Below, piece after piece: positions 12,901 to 25,100 of a stretch of 64,000 nucleotides of DNA. The notes under the pieces were generated by a model that saw only the letters and a program-made list of their open reading frames with translations, did not search any database and was not told the DNA's origin. Location: contig NC_060116.1 in assembly GCF_021155765.1 (NCBI RefSeq), positions 13,702,001 to 13,766,000 of the forward strand. The letters are read 5' to 3'. Made by a program: the position numbers and the translations under genes. How positions within the stretch are numbered: the first letter of the stretch is position 1; each line of letters starts with the position of its first letter. This DNA comes from Diprion similis. Lineage: Eukaryota > Arthropoda > Insecta > Hymenoptera > Diprionidae.

Positions 12901-13246
12901 TTCTGGGAACAAATACATGTGTATAAAAATAAATAATTTTGAATTATATTTCTACTTCAATAATTTTGTTGTTCATGACTATTTTATGCAATATCCTTTG
13001 ACATATGTAATGCAGCACATCTGCTATACGCTGATTTGTACCGAGAATCACGATTGATTCAAATAAATATATAGACGTACGACTTGAACGCGAAAATATT
13101 TTCTTTGCCAATTTTTTAAACGTGTTTTTCCTTGCAACCCGTCAATATTTATGAGTAACATTCCGCTTTAGCAAAGATTGATGATGTACTTTACTTAACG
13201 ATTATCATCTGTCTATGTACAATTATCACCTCTTACATACATTTAG
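9960..13246. other. AT-rich intergenic region, no gene supported
   Basis: About 3.3 kb of AT-rich DNA with only short open frames on either strand (for example around 10,387-10,599, 11,281-11,493 and 12,628-12,936). None has a recognisable domain, and opposite-strand frames overlap one another. No tRNA-like, rRNA-like or further transposon features were seen. Confidence 0.5.
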
Positions 13247-13520
13247 TGACAGACGTTAGTGCGCAAATTTACGTGTATCATACATGTGTAAACGTACCTC
13301 TTGACTTGTTAAAAACACCTGTGCAACTGTCAGAATCCCATATGGTTATAATTGGTTCTGGCGAAGTCGAGTATCATGATACAAATGCAGCTAGCAGTCA
13401 GAGTTTACAGCCAAACGTATCAAACTTTCTTGAAATAGAAAAATACAGTTCAGTTTTGTCCTTAATCCAGATAGCAGTTGAAAAATGGAATGTATTATCT
13501 ATAAAATATTGTACTATACT
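13247..13520 (+). pseudogene. Orphan coding-like stretch, possible lone or decayed exon
   Basis: An open frame begins right after a splice-acceptor-like catttag at 13,240-13,246 and stays open for more than 90 codons, ending in a (ta)n run. The part before the microsatellite has normal amino-acid composition with hydrophilic and helical stretches (for example SHMVIIGSGEVEYHD and VLSLIQIAVEKWN), unlike typical random AT-rich translation. I do not recognise the protein. No partner exon with matching phase was found nearby, so it may be an exon of an unseen gene, a gene remnant, or a chance frame. Confidence 0.25.
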
Positions 13521-13526
13521 ACATCT

Positions 13527-13563
13527 ATATATATATATATATATATATAGATGTATATATATA
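13527..13563. repeat. (TA)n microsatellite
   Basis: An alternating TA tract, briefly interrupted by gatg, directly after the orphan open frame. Confidence 0.9.
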
Positions 13564-14135
13564 CACCTATATGGTACTACAAGTATTTTCTCATCTTATC
13601 ACGCAGTTTTAGTAGTGGAAAAACAATTCTGATAGATGTATTGATTCGTGCATGAAATGTGGAAACCAATCTATCGCTTATCCTTATTTCACATCTGGAG
13701 TTTATATCAGTTCTTATATAAATGTGAAGTATACTTTTTCACAACTTTGCGGGGTACTTGTATTGATACATAATTAATACTATATATTTGTATGTACTTT
13801 GAACTTTATATACGGAAATATCTATAATATCTTTAGACAGCTATATGTATACCTACCATTTTTCACATTTGATTTTGCATGTACACTAGGAATATATTTC
13901 TGTTCCATATTGATCTGAGTATATTAATGTAAAAATTCAATAAGATAAAATAACAATACCTCTTTTCAAGTAGTAGAATCCAAAAATGTAACAGCCTTGG
14001 ATTCTTCTTCACAACTTTTACAAGATATTCAATCATTTTTATTCTCATCTTGTTTTCAACACAGAAAGACGGCATCCGATTAACCCTGGCCGGGATCGGA
14101 GGCCAGTAGTACGAGTTTGCAGCTAGGCGACGGAG

Positions 14136-15727
14136 ATGAGCAGCCACGTAACGTCTGGCTGTGCAGAAGGCAGTCAGGTCGTTCTTGAACGCCTCCAGGC
14201 TACTGTGATGGCCAACTCTGCCAAATCTGTTGGATCGTCCTTGCCCCCCTCTGTCGCCGAAAAGCTGACTGAAACAAAAGTAAGTTTTACGTGATGAAAA
14301 TTGACAATACGAGAAGCGATAAGCTTTGATAAATGTTCACAGAAATTATTGAATAGTAAGTTTGAGAAAGAGAGGTCTATTTTTTCCTCAATGTCGTTCT
14401 TTCAGACTACGACACAACTCCTTGCCGAGGACCAGCAGATTTCCAACACCCAAAGGGTCTCGACAAGTTTAGTTTCCGGTGCCATAGCAGGAGCGTTGGC
14501 TAAAACAACAATAGCTCCCTTGGATCGAACGAAAATTAATTTTCAAATATCACAGCAGCCTTATTCAGCCAAAGCAGCTGTCAAATTTCTTATTAATTCT
14601 TACAAAAATGATGGCCTGCTGAGTCTTTGGCGAGGGAACAGCGCGACTATGGCAAGGATCGTACCCTATGCAGCTATCCAATTTACAGCCCATGAACAGT
14701 GGAAGAGGATATTAGGCATCGATAGGCCAGAAAAGTGAGACAGTGTTTTTCATTTAACAAAGAATATTTTTTCTTAAATTGAGATTGAAAACAGTTCTAC
14801 TCGCATTATTTGATTCAACTTTTGACTTATTATTTCAGAAACAAAACTTTGAGTTTTCTTGCGGGTTCCTTGGCCGGGGTAACGTCGCAGAGCTTAACTT
14901 ATCCTTTGGATCTTGCACGAGCCAGAATGGCTGTCACGCAGAAAACTGAGTACAGAACACTCGGGCAAATTTTTTCACATCTTTACAGACGAGAAGGGGT
15001 CGCTGCTTTTTATCGTGGTTTTACCCCCACAATGTTAGGTGTCATTCCGTATGCTGGATTCAGTTTCTTTACGTATGAAACTCTGAAGCAATTATTAGCT
15101 GGTAAGTAATTATACGTATTACAGTGTAAATAGTAAGCTTTTCTTTTTTTGAGAGAGAAAAAAATGATAATTTTTTTCACACTCATTTCACAATCAGTCT
15201 GATACACCATTTTCCTCAATAAGTAGAAATATTTTAAATACTTTTTTGGCAATAGAAATGCTCTGTTGTTCGATTTATATCTGTTTGTTATTCAGTTTTT
15301 ATCTTTACAGTTTATATAGTCGAGAGTCCTGGCTTATCAACCATGTCAGCACTGATATGCGGAGCTGTAGCTGGAATGGTTGGCCAAACAAGTAGCTACC
15401 CTCTCGATATTGTTCGCAGAAGAATGCAAACATCAGCCATAAAAGGCGGAGCTTATCAATCAATAACCACAACCATAGTAAAAATATACACGTGAGTATA
15501 CCATTCCAACCACATTAGATTTTGTAAAAAAAAAAAATCACTACTGTATCATGTTCAATTTTCTCAACCGTTGATAAATATTTGGGATTTATAATTTCAG
15601 CGAAGAGGGAGCGTTTGCCTTTTTCAAAGGTCTTAGCATGAATTGGGTTAAAGGGCCGGTAGCTGTTGGAATAAGTTTTGCGACTTACGATATGATTCGT
15701 GATGGGCTGAGAAAAGTTTTATCATAA
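14136..15727 (+). CDS. SLC25A42: Mitochondrial coenzyme A carrier, SLC25A42-like
   Basis: Exons are 14136-14279, 14406-14734, 14839-15101, 15311-15491 and 15601-15727, giving 347 residues; all junctions are GT-AG and phases agree. It is a mitochondrial inner-membrane carrier of the SLC25 family. The three tandem halves are visible, each with the PxD/E-x-x-[KR] signature: APLDRTK near residue 81, YPLDLAR near 183 and YPLDIVRR near 284. The RxxxRRRMQT region and the overall match place it with the SLC25A42/Leu5 branch that exchanges CoA and dephospho-CoA for adenine nucleotides. The first 65 or so residues form a low-complexity leader; its ATG at 14136 is the first in frame and is joined in phase 0. 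Family assignment is firm. Substrate is inferred from the subfamily. Confidence 0.9.
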
Positions 15728-15911
15728 AGCGATGTTAAAATCTTTTTTGCTGCCCTGTAACAGCTCGCGTACATACATTATTTTTTATTAGACGAAAATT
15801 GAAAAACAAACTAAAACGTTATTAATTTGTTATGAACATTTCAATTTTGAGGACTTTATTTTTCTTCAAATCGTCCCGATAAAAACCTAATCTCTTATGT
15901 TAATCAAATTT

Positions 15912-15948
<37 letters not shown>

Positions 15949-17524
15949 ATGTATAAATATATATATATATATATATCTGTCAGTTTGCTACAAGTCGTTG
16001 TTAAACATTGTGTACATAGTATCCTGTAAGTGTTGAAAAAGTAACGTTTTTTAAAAGTATTTATGTATGAAAAGACGTAATGATAGCAATGGAACATTTT
16101 TATCAGTTCCTATCGTTATTAGCGGGTGTAATTGTTACTCATCTATATCGATAAAGCTGTGAACTCATACATCAAGATGATATATTCACAGCTTTATGGA
16201 AATAGAGGAGATAGACCTTTCTTCTTAATGTCGGAAAACAAATGGTTGCTAGTGAAATATGTTTATAAAATGCAGAATTGGAAATATATATATATATATT
16301 TAAAGTTGTTGTGTATTGAATTTGTCCGTCTCTTGACGATATGGATTTTAGTATACTACTATTACTGTACAAACTCCAATTTTTTTACGTTTTAATATTT
16401 AGTATAAAATATTATGCATTATCATATCAAACTTTGAGTCTCATTCGCAATTTATTGTGATTACCGAGGGGTGCAATGGTATTTTTGTGATCGCGAGTAT
16501 TGCCTGATAATCTATACCATTTGTAATGCAATAAATCATCAGGCGATGTAGCAAATTCGCGTAAAATAATAATATGATAAACTAAACCTATAATTATTGT
16601 AATTTATAATTCTGACAATAATGTACTTAGTTACGAAGTCAATATTATACATAATGTAATGTATTGTTTCATAGGCCTGCACAATCATTACACATTTTAT
16701 TATTGTTTACGTTTCAGTTCAAGCTTTTTTTATGCCGTCACTTTACGGCCTGATTGCCTGAATAGCAGTAGGTACTCACCTTAATTATATAGTGTAATTG
16801 AAAAAAAGTAAAATACATATAAAACTCAAGTAATAACTGCTTTCGGCCATCGTTAAACGTCAATAGGTAAATACTGTTTTAAAATTAAAGTAAAGAAGGT
16901 CCTTAAAGTGGCTCATTATTGAAGAAATTACGTTTAAACGAATTATCAGGCACAAATCTAAGTCGATTTAATCACTTACAATAAGCTAGAAATGTTTGTT
17001 AATGATCACCGACAACATGGTGAATAAATTATTCGAAAGAAAAACCTGTGTTTTGAATTCAATTTGAACAACAAGCTTTTAAAACCGTTAAACAATATTG
17101 AAAAATAAAAATACACATCAGATTAAGTTCACTGTTTGGAAACTACTAATAATTAATACTCTGTCAATAAAAAATTATTTAATTGATTAATCACTATTCA
17201 CAGTTTGAAAAGTTAGTAGATGTTGCAGTTGATCTAATTTAAGAAATATTAAAATGTTCAAGTTAGCATTATTCTGTACATTTTGTATAAGTGAGACTGG
17301 AAATCTCTTACATAGTTTATTCACAACATTGGAAAAATTGTTTATTCTGTTCGATTATACACAATTATCACTGATTATGATTATGCGATGGTAAAATCGT
17401 CGACCATTAATCACTTCTTATCAGTTGAATAATTACAATAGTCATAAAACATCCTGCCTTTATCCAGTATTGAAGGCATTTGTCGATTGAGCTAGTTGGT
17501 TCCACACAATGTGCAAGTTTCTAT
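15728..17524. other. Intergenic region between SLC25A42 and Bub3 (tail-to-tail)
   Basis: AT-rich DNA containing the 3' ends of the two convergent genes. It has (TA)n tracts at about 15,918-15,942 and 15,957-15,976 and a shorter one near 16,286-16,300. A possible polyadenylation signal for SLC25A42 (aataaa) lies at 16,530. No other gene is supported. Confidence 0.6.
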
Positions 17525-18973
17525 TTATTTTGGTTTAGTTTCCTGATCATTTACGTATCTAATGTAAATACTTTCTTCATTTGCACCACCTGGTGGAATT
17601 TCTGCTTCATTCAGGTACGAAACACCAATAGCTAATGCACAACCATCGTGACTAAAACTGAGAGCAGCAACACCTGCATTGTATCTGTGGAACTGGCACA
17701 GGCGTTTTTTGTTGAAACCATCCCAGATGTTAACGAATCCATCTGATCCACCAGTCGCAAACGTGTTATATGTAGAGTGAAAACTGTAAAACAAAAGATA
17801 AATTCTAGTCCAAGTATGCAAACAATAAAAAATGATGAATTATATTCTTTTCAAATTTTGATGCAAGGAAATTACTATGATTGTCGATAAATTTTTTCTG
17901 TTTTTGAAAAAATTGCTACACATTTATGTTCTTACCTAATTGCATTAACTGGATAAATGTGTTCAACATTATTTTCTTTTATTCTGTGGCATTTAAAGGC
18001 GTATTTTTTCTTCTGTGCCTCAGCAGTTGTATCAAGATATTCAACGGCAACGCGTCCTTCTATGCTGCTAAGAACGTAACCCTAGAGAGTAGAAATTAAA
18101 CAGTTGGTAAATTTTTATGAAAATTTTACCATTTGACAAAAGTGAATGAATGACTAGTAATTAATTGGTGGCGTTATTGTTATTAATCCATACGAACCTG
18201 TTCATTTGGGAAGCCTTTAATGCAGCGTGTTTGGTATTTTAAGCTGCTTTCGCGCCGCTGAAACATCCCTGCCATATTTCGAAGATCCCAAATGCAAACT
18301 TTCCTTTTTGCTGTACCAACAACAAACTTATCGCCACACACGGAAAGGGCAAGTACAGTTTCAGGCTGTTGATAGCTGCCCACACAGGTTGGGCTTCTTG
18401 GATCCCATAATTTTACCGCAGCATCCCAACCCCCTGTCAAGATTGCATTCAGAGCTGCACAATACTCGATCTTCCGAATTGGTTTCTCATGTGTTCCCAT
18501 TACTGACTCTGTGAAAAATTTCAGTTATATAAGAGAAACATTTCTAATCACTGAATATTGCGAGAATTTTAAGTTTTGCAAAATCCATAGGATATTTCAC
18601 AGTCCATATTCATACCCGTGTTGCTATTGATGTCATACATTTTCAGTGTATTATCCAAGCCACCGCTGTAAGCGTGGACGGCGTCCTGTAAATGAAAGAC
18701 AGAATAAGGCATGAGTTATTAAATTGATCACAGCATCAATTGCCTCCGTTACAATTCTGTACATCGGTGAAGAAATACCTGGAAAGCAACGTCCAATACT
18801 GGCAGTTCATGATTGTACTTGAGCCGCATTGTATTGGCCTGGATATCGTATAGTCGGACTGTGCTATCCCATGACGAAACCAGGAGAAATTGCGTTGAAT
18901 TTGGTCCAAATTCTACAGCCGAAATAGCGTCTGTCGGTGGTGTTTTAAGTTTGAATTCCGTTCGTGACTCCAT
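17525..18973 (-). CDS. Bub3: Mitotic checkpoint protein Bub3
   Basis: Minus-strand exons are 18973-18779, 18685-18616, 18508-18198, 18081-17936 and 17783-17525, giving 326 residues, the usual length of Bub3. It is a seven-bladed WD40 propeller that binds GLEBS motifs of Bub1 and BubR1 at kinetochores and supports the spindle assembly checkpoint. Visible blades include [11 protein letters not shown] (about 34-44), [12 protein letters not shown] (about 71-82), [13 protein letters not shown] (about 109-121), the segment ending [19 protein letters not shown], and [18 protein letters not shown] near 255. The conserved EGRVAVEY stretch is characteristic of Bub3 and its relative Rae1, but length and N-terminus fit Bub3. 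The stop codon overlaps an AATAAA on the coding strand. It is divergently arranged with EME1. Confidence 0.94.
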
Positions 18974-19330
18974 CTCACCAAATTAGACGTTGCTGAATTT
19001 CGGTAGTGTGTATCGGTATGTTTACTTTGGTCAACACTGTGAATGTACTTCGGTAAAGTGAACAGTGTATTCAGAAATTAATTAATGTTGTGGGTGATTT
19101 CTGCTTCTGTGCTTTTTTAGGTTATGCCGTCAAATCTGATCTGAACACAAATGTGCATACGCATGCATCTGAATCGGTATAAACATACATATGCCTATAC
19201 ACATACAATCCTGTAACGAAACTCGATGTCTCTACCACCTAGTAGAATAATGTAGTACTTCGATGGGTACTTCTTACATCTCGCGCGAGGTTATTAAACA
19301 CTGCAAGTAACATCTCTTCAATAACTGATT
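18974..19330. promoter_or_regulatory. Divergent Bub3/EME1 promoter interval
   Basis: Only 357 bp separate the start codons of Bub3 (minus) and EME1 (plus). No open frame or repeat occupies it, so both 5' untranslated regions and promoters must lie here unless one transcript starts inside the other gene. No convincing TATA box was seen. A short CG-rich tctcgcgcgaggtt palindromic element lies at about 19,280-19,293. Confidence 0.6.
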
Positions 19331-20894
19331 ATGGATAATACAGATGTAATTGAATTGTCAAGTGATTCAAACGATTCCGTACCGTTTGTTAATACGAATT
19401 CAATCAAGCCTCCTGCACTCGATATATTAGATGATGACTATAATTTCCCCGAAGTACCATTCGCCAGTGAACCTACAGCAGCGAAAAAAAACACAAATTC
19501 AGATTTAGGCGCTGTTTTTAAATCCAACAGCGACATAGAAACAGAGCTATTCAAAAAGTATGTCAGTGAAAAATCAACGAGCAAGGGAACCAAAGCGAGG
19601 GAAAGAAAAAATGTGTCAAGCAAAAATGACAAAGAGCTTCTTAGGATGGAAAAATGTAGGAAAGCAGAAGAAGCCGCGAAAATTAAGGCCGAAAAAGCAG
19701 CAGCAGCTGCACGTTTGAAAAGCATGCAGCCTGGAGAGTGCATGAATTACATGCAAGTTATATTAGACTTGGGTTTCACGAATTTTAATTTCTTTGACAG
19801 TCTGATCACTGAACTCCAGCAATATGAGCTCGTTTATAAGTTAAAATCACAGATAATTTCTAATAGTGTAACATGGACGAGGAGTGAGCAGAAAAACAGT
19901 AACTCTGAACACATTACTGGAGAAAACAAGTCGGTTGAAGAAAACCATATCATTGTTGTTTGGGACTACACAGAGACAATTAAAAAAATTGCCAGTGATA
20001 TGTTTTTGACATCGATAGTTAGTATCCAAACATCAAAGCCTGGGAAATCGATAACACTGATAATATACGGAATGGAAAACTATTTCAGGCATCATAGGAA
20101 TCTCAAGAAAATGCAAGTTAAAAATCAATGTCTAGGGAGAGTTGGGGACGGGAAAAAGCGCAGAGGTAGCAAAGCTTTTGAAGATTTGCCAGTGATTTCT
20201 AGGAAACAATTGGAACTATGCCTGACTGAGATTCAACTCACACTAAATTGTAACAGTCAATTAATCGAAACGCCACATGGTCTAGGTCAGGTCATTGGCC
20301 AGTACACAAAAGCCATTGCTGAAGCACCGTTCAAAATTCATAAAAAACAAATGCTACAGTCTCAGCTAGACTGGTATGTCGCCGGCGACAATAAAGACAC
20401 AGTTAAAGTCGACAAGGATGGAAACGGACTGAAAAGGCTATGGCAACAACAACTATGTCAGTTTAATTTGGCTAGATTGGAAACAGCAGAGGCAATCATT
20501 TCAAAATATCCAACTCCCTCACATCTTATGGATGTGAGTTTTTCAAATTTACTAGTAAAGTCGGTGAATGGTTGTAACATACTCAAGAGCTACTGGATTC
20601 TAATATCACATTTTATCAGTTATCTCACTTATGTTACAGGCTTATACTCGCTGCACACCTTCGGAAGGTATGAAACTGCTTCAAGATATTCCTGTAAGTT
20701 TTCTCTAACAAATATATATTTCATGCTATATATTTTCTGTAACTCTAATTATAAGAACTTCTGCTTACTTAAAACAGATCAGAAGAACTGCAGGGCCTAT
20801 CACAAATGTCCGAAGGATAGGACCTGAACTGAGCAAGAAATTGTACCTCATGTTTACATCGGAGGATGGAGATATTTTTCTGGGCAATGACTAA
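19331..20894 (+). CDS. EME1: Crossover junction endonuclease subunit EME1
   Basis: Exons are 19331-20533, 20640-20693 and 20778-20894, giving 457 residues. EME1 is the non-catalytic partner of MUS81 and cuts branched DNA such as Holliday junctions and stalled forks. The N-terminus is acidic and serine-rich (VIELSSDSNDS, a SUMO-interaction-like segment), followed by a Lys/Ala-rich helix near residues 100-135. The XPF/ERCC4-fold region spans roughly 145-350, lacks the catalytic ERKxxxD motif as expected, and contains the EME1-typical QLELCLTEIQL and GLGQVIGQYTKAIAEAPFK. A C-terminal tandem helix-hairpin-helix follows (ISKYPTPSHLMDAY to the end). Without removal of the intron at 20534 the frame reads on into intron sequence, so the two short last exons matter. 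The family call is confident. Confidence 0.87.
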
Positions 20895-22199
20895 GTAGAC
20901 CTGCAGCGACAAACAGTTTTTTGTTTCGGGAGACACTAGTGCCTTGTAAATATCGTACCTACTTTCCTGGTTTAAGACAGAGTTCTATATACAAAGCATA
21001 TGGCTATATTAAAGAAGACTATTACCATAGTGAAAGAATGCTTCTACTCCTTAATCATTAGTTCTGAAAGTACAAATTGATAGTGTTACATTTTTTGAAG
21101 ATCGAAATAAGTGTCAGTATTTAATATAAGGGAGAGTTTTTGGAGTAGTCAGTAAAGATTTGAATTATACTAATCAAGTTAATGTTCTAATTTACTACTA
21201 GGTTTGTATTAATTATATTGCCAAAGAAAAACGATCATATATTCGAGTAACGAGCCAACAATTTATAGTTTGAATACGCATGTGAATATAATATATATAT
21301 TGAGAACTTGACAAGCAATTTAACTCTTTGACAGTCTTCTTTTGAATTATTACATCAATCTTTCAATATTATTATTAAAGCAAGATCATTGATTATTATT
21401 AAATAATATTAACAACATATAGTTTTCATGTTTATATCAGAGTTTTTTCATTACTTAGCACAACCTATTTGTTACATTTTTACAAAAGAATAAATAGCGG
21501 CGGGACTCGTATCTATTAAGGCATGTAATAATCTGTATTGCGCAATACATTCAGTTTTATGATTAGTGCTTCTAATGGTGATAACAAAAGATATTTCATA
21601 ATTAAATATGTTACTCAATAACTTCGTAAAAACGTTGAAAAATAATTATCATAACAGCCTTATACTTATTTCAAATGAACAAACAAATAGCGATTGTTTC
21701 AACTCGATTAATCCATTTTTACGTTTTGTAACATTTTAAAAGTATTGAAATGCATTCAGATCCCAATATATAAATATTGAAACAGAATAAAGTTTGCGAA
21801 CTAAAAGTGAACTTGGTTTTTTTTTTTGAAAATTGAAATATCTTATTATTACTAAGTATGCATTGTAGAACGTTTTTTATTATACTTCAAGAAGCAATAA
21901 ACTGACTGAAACCATTATTTCCTCATGGCTACTTTTTCTTTCAAATTAATCAAAATTACTTTTACGAAGAATAGTATCAAATCTCCGACTATTATATTTA
22001 TATAATAGGTGTATTAAATTTCAGATAATGATTCTGGTTTGTTTTTTTCCATCTTTTAGCTCTGAAAATCATGCACGTAAAATCTGTATTGTAGATATAA
22101 ATTGAAAATTGAACGTTCAATTTGACATCTGCATAGACGTACAGATCCTACAATGTTATGATTCATTGCAAAAGTTGACGACATACATTAACAAGTAAT
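20895..22199. other. Convergent intergenic region, EME1 and KANSL3 3' ends
   Basis: AT-rich, with no supported coding frame. It contains presumed 3' untranslated sequence of both genes; candidate aataaa motifs occur near 21,489 and 21,787 for the plus strand. Confidence 0.55.
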
Positions 22200-25100
22200 T
22201 TATCCTTTTAGATTTTCGTCTTGTTTTTCAATAATTTCAGAAGGTGCGTTTGTATCCGAGAGGAAAACTTTGGTCTTTACAGTATCCATTTCTGTATTTG
22301 CATCCGAATGATTAAGTGGATCAGTGTGGTGACCGTTTTTCGATGGTGATGTCAAATCAATTTCTGATACAGTTGGAATTTTTCGCTCAATAATATTTGT
22401 CTTGATAGCATCCTCAATTTCCAGTGCATCCTCTTGAATGATTTCTTGAAATTTAATCTGATGCTTCGGAAGCATCTGAGCATATCTATGTTCATTTTTG
22501 TCATAACTAACAATTTTTGAAGTATTTTTAGTTAAAATAACTTGTTCGTTCTTATCGTCGTGAATATTACTAGGAACAGAATTTCTCTTGGCTAAAATAA
22601 TCTTAGTGTACTTAATCGTTGGTTGATTCAATCGTGGTATTGTTTGTGCCGGTGCGCTGCTGCGATTAGTGTTAGCTATAGATTGATTTTGCAAGCGGGA
22701 CGTTAGAACCGCACGATTTACATGATGCAGCGGTCCAGTCGCTCGAACAAGAGTTTGCATTGGTGCATTGGCTAAACTTGTGACGGGATGTTGTATTTTA
22801 TCATGCTTATTACTGATCAATACAACCTTGGTGGTCCCGCTTAGTTTCGAAATATTTTTCTCGTAAGGATCCATCATAACTGGCACCTGAGGGATTGGTG
22901 GAGCTTTTTCAATGGCGTTTAAGTTTTCACCGTCCTTAGCAAATATTATTGGAATGTCCAGTATGTTACCCAGATCGTCGTCAAAGTCGTTATTAATTTT
23001 TTTTTGCGTCGGCGATTGGGGTTTATTGACTTTCTGTACTCTTTGGAGATTACAATTGTTCACCGTGATCTTTGGCACTGTTTTCATAGATCTTTGGTTC
23101 ATCATCATTTTGCTTGATAAGGGTAAAATTGTTATTGTATTTTGACCAGACATTGGCACTAACATCGAAGCTGTTCTCGAATTGTGCAAACTATCTGCTA
23201 ACATCACTACATTCTCCGATGATGCTGCAAGAGGATAATTTGTACTTGATGTACTGGTTTGCGAAGTGGGTGGAGACTGCATCTTAGACACTTCCAATGG
23301 GTGATTTGGTGTAGATATAGTTCGATTCGTAGTGCTGCTTGCTCCGTTGTTCTCTGGCTCTATAAAATAGATATACCGTTCTCAGATATTGCGAGAGAAA
23401 CGGAAAAAATGTTAAAATATCTACCAAGTTACAACACAATTGATAACACTGCATGAATTTGTATACAAATATGATGTACATCAATGTATAAATATCCAAA
23501 CAAGTATCTGTACAAGTAAAAGAATATTGTTGTGAAAAAACCTGTTCATCTTAGTACTATAAACAGCACGTTAAGTTTTTAATTTCGATAAAGAGATACC
23601 AGTTGATGACCTATGATTTCTCAAGGTAAATGGTTTCGTATTTTAGCTGTATGTATAAACCGGTAATGAAGTTATTTTTAGAAATTGTTGTAATTCTTGT
23701 CAGAATCCAAACTTCTGAGGACATAAATTTTACGTATTAAATAAATAGAATTTGTAAAAGATTCTTATTCTTGTACATTGTTACGATTTCAGTATTGAAT
23801 TACAAGAAAGAAGAAATATCTTTATACATATATATACATGCATATGTTAAGAATTTCAAGTCATTGGTATGCAGAACGAATCAATATGGAAAAAAACTGT
23901 TCATTTCAGCCCCTGAATAGGTTAATTTTTACCAAGGTGAGGGATAGGAATTAAAAGAAAACCGAGTTACATAAAATTATTTATTGAACATAAAATATAA
24001 GGCAATGTTGGTGTATTTACACATGATAAAATATTTCTTCTGACAAAATTCGCTTGAACAACGATGTTCTCTTATTATTCTGTACTGGAATGCACAGCGT
24101 TTTGTAGTGCATCCCTTGTAATCAAACTTTAGGTTTGAAGACCAGATTCAATTTGAAGCATTCATTATCTACAAATGGCTCTTCCTAGCAATGACTATCT
24201 TACAAAGATTCATACAGTGATTGTATGATGTTATGTTATGTGCGAATAAAGTGTAAAAAAAAAAAAATCGTCCTAAGCTAATGATCCTTAAATTCAATAC
24301 CATAACGGCGTCTTATCGTTGTGCGAATAGAGATTCTTCATTAATCGAGAACTGAGATCAACGTTAGACATAATACGTTGCTAAAATCTTCAATACAAAA
24401 CAACGCCGGTCGTTGTAAAAATATATGATATTGATTTACTTATTATTTATATGGCTGGATAATAGAATTCTACCTTTTGGTGTAGTTGTTGACGATGATG
24501 ATACAATCGTGTGCGTATTTGGAGTCGACACACTGGGCGTCAACAAAATGCTCGATGCAGAAGTACCTTTTCCCATTGGCATACCGCTGACGATTCCCAT
24601 TGGACTTCTTCTGCTCTGCAGTAGCGCGGAAAGAGCTCCACTTGCATTAGTGACAGACTTTACCTGCATTGCTATAGAAAACAGATACATACACGATTCT
24701 CAGGAATGATAAAATTTATGGTATCTGTAATTGATGTTTCTCATTGATATTATATTTAGAAATAGATTGATACCACGAAGTCAGAAGTAAATCAAAAATT
24801 ACCTGCAGCAGTAGATGCACTGACTCTAACTTGATTTCCAGCAGTAGTTAGAACGTTTACCAATTTCGCTTCGCCACCTTTGTCCGTGATATTAATGTGC
24901 TTATAACTGCTAGTTGCAGTTTTCGAAAAGTTTTTATTTGTCGTCATAACCGTTTTCATTTTAGAACTACTTGGAGGACTGGTATTTGCGGTCATCATTT
25001 TAGGCATTTTAGAATACACGTTTGATGGCCTGGATACGTTGCTCATCTTGGTTGTAGTCGGAAAAGTTTGACCGGCTGAGGTTGTTGCCATACGCAATGG

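Noticed and set aside
12628-12936. Overlapping plus and minus frames near 12.7 kb
   Set aside because: They overlap on opposite strands, contain phenylalanine/lysine runs from A/T tracts, and match nothing known to me.
24425-24709. Plus-strand 94-codon frame
   Set aside because: It is the antisense shadow of KANSL3 exon 6.
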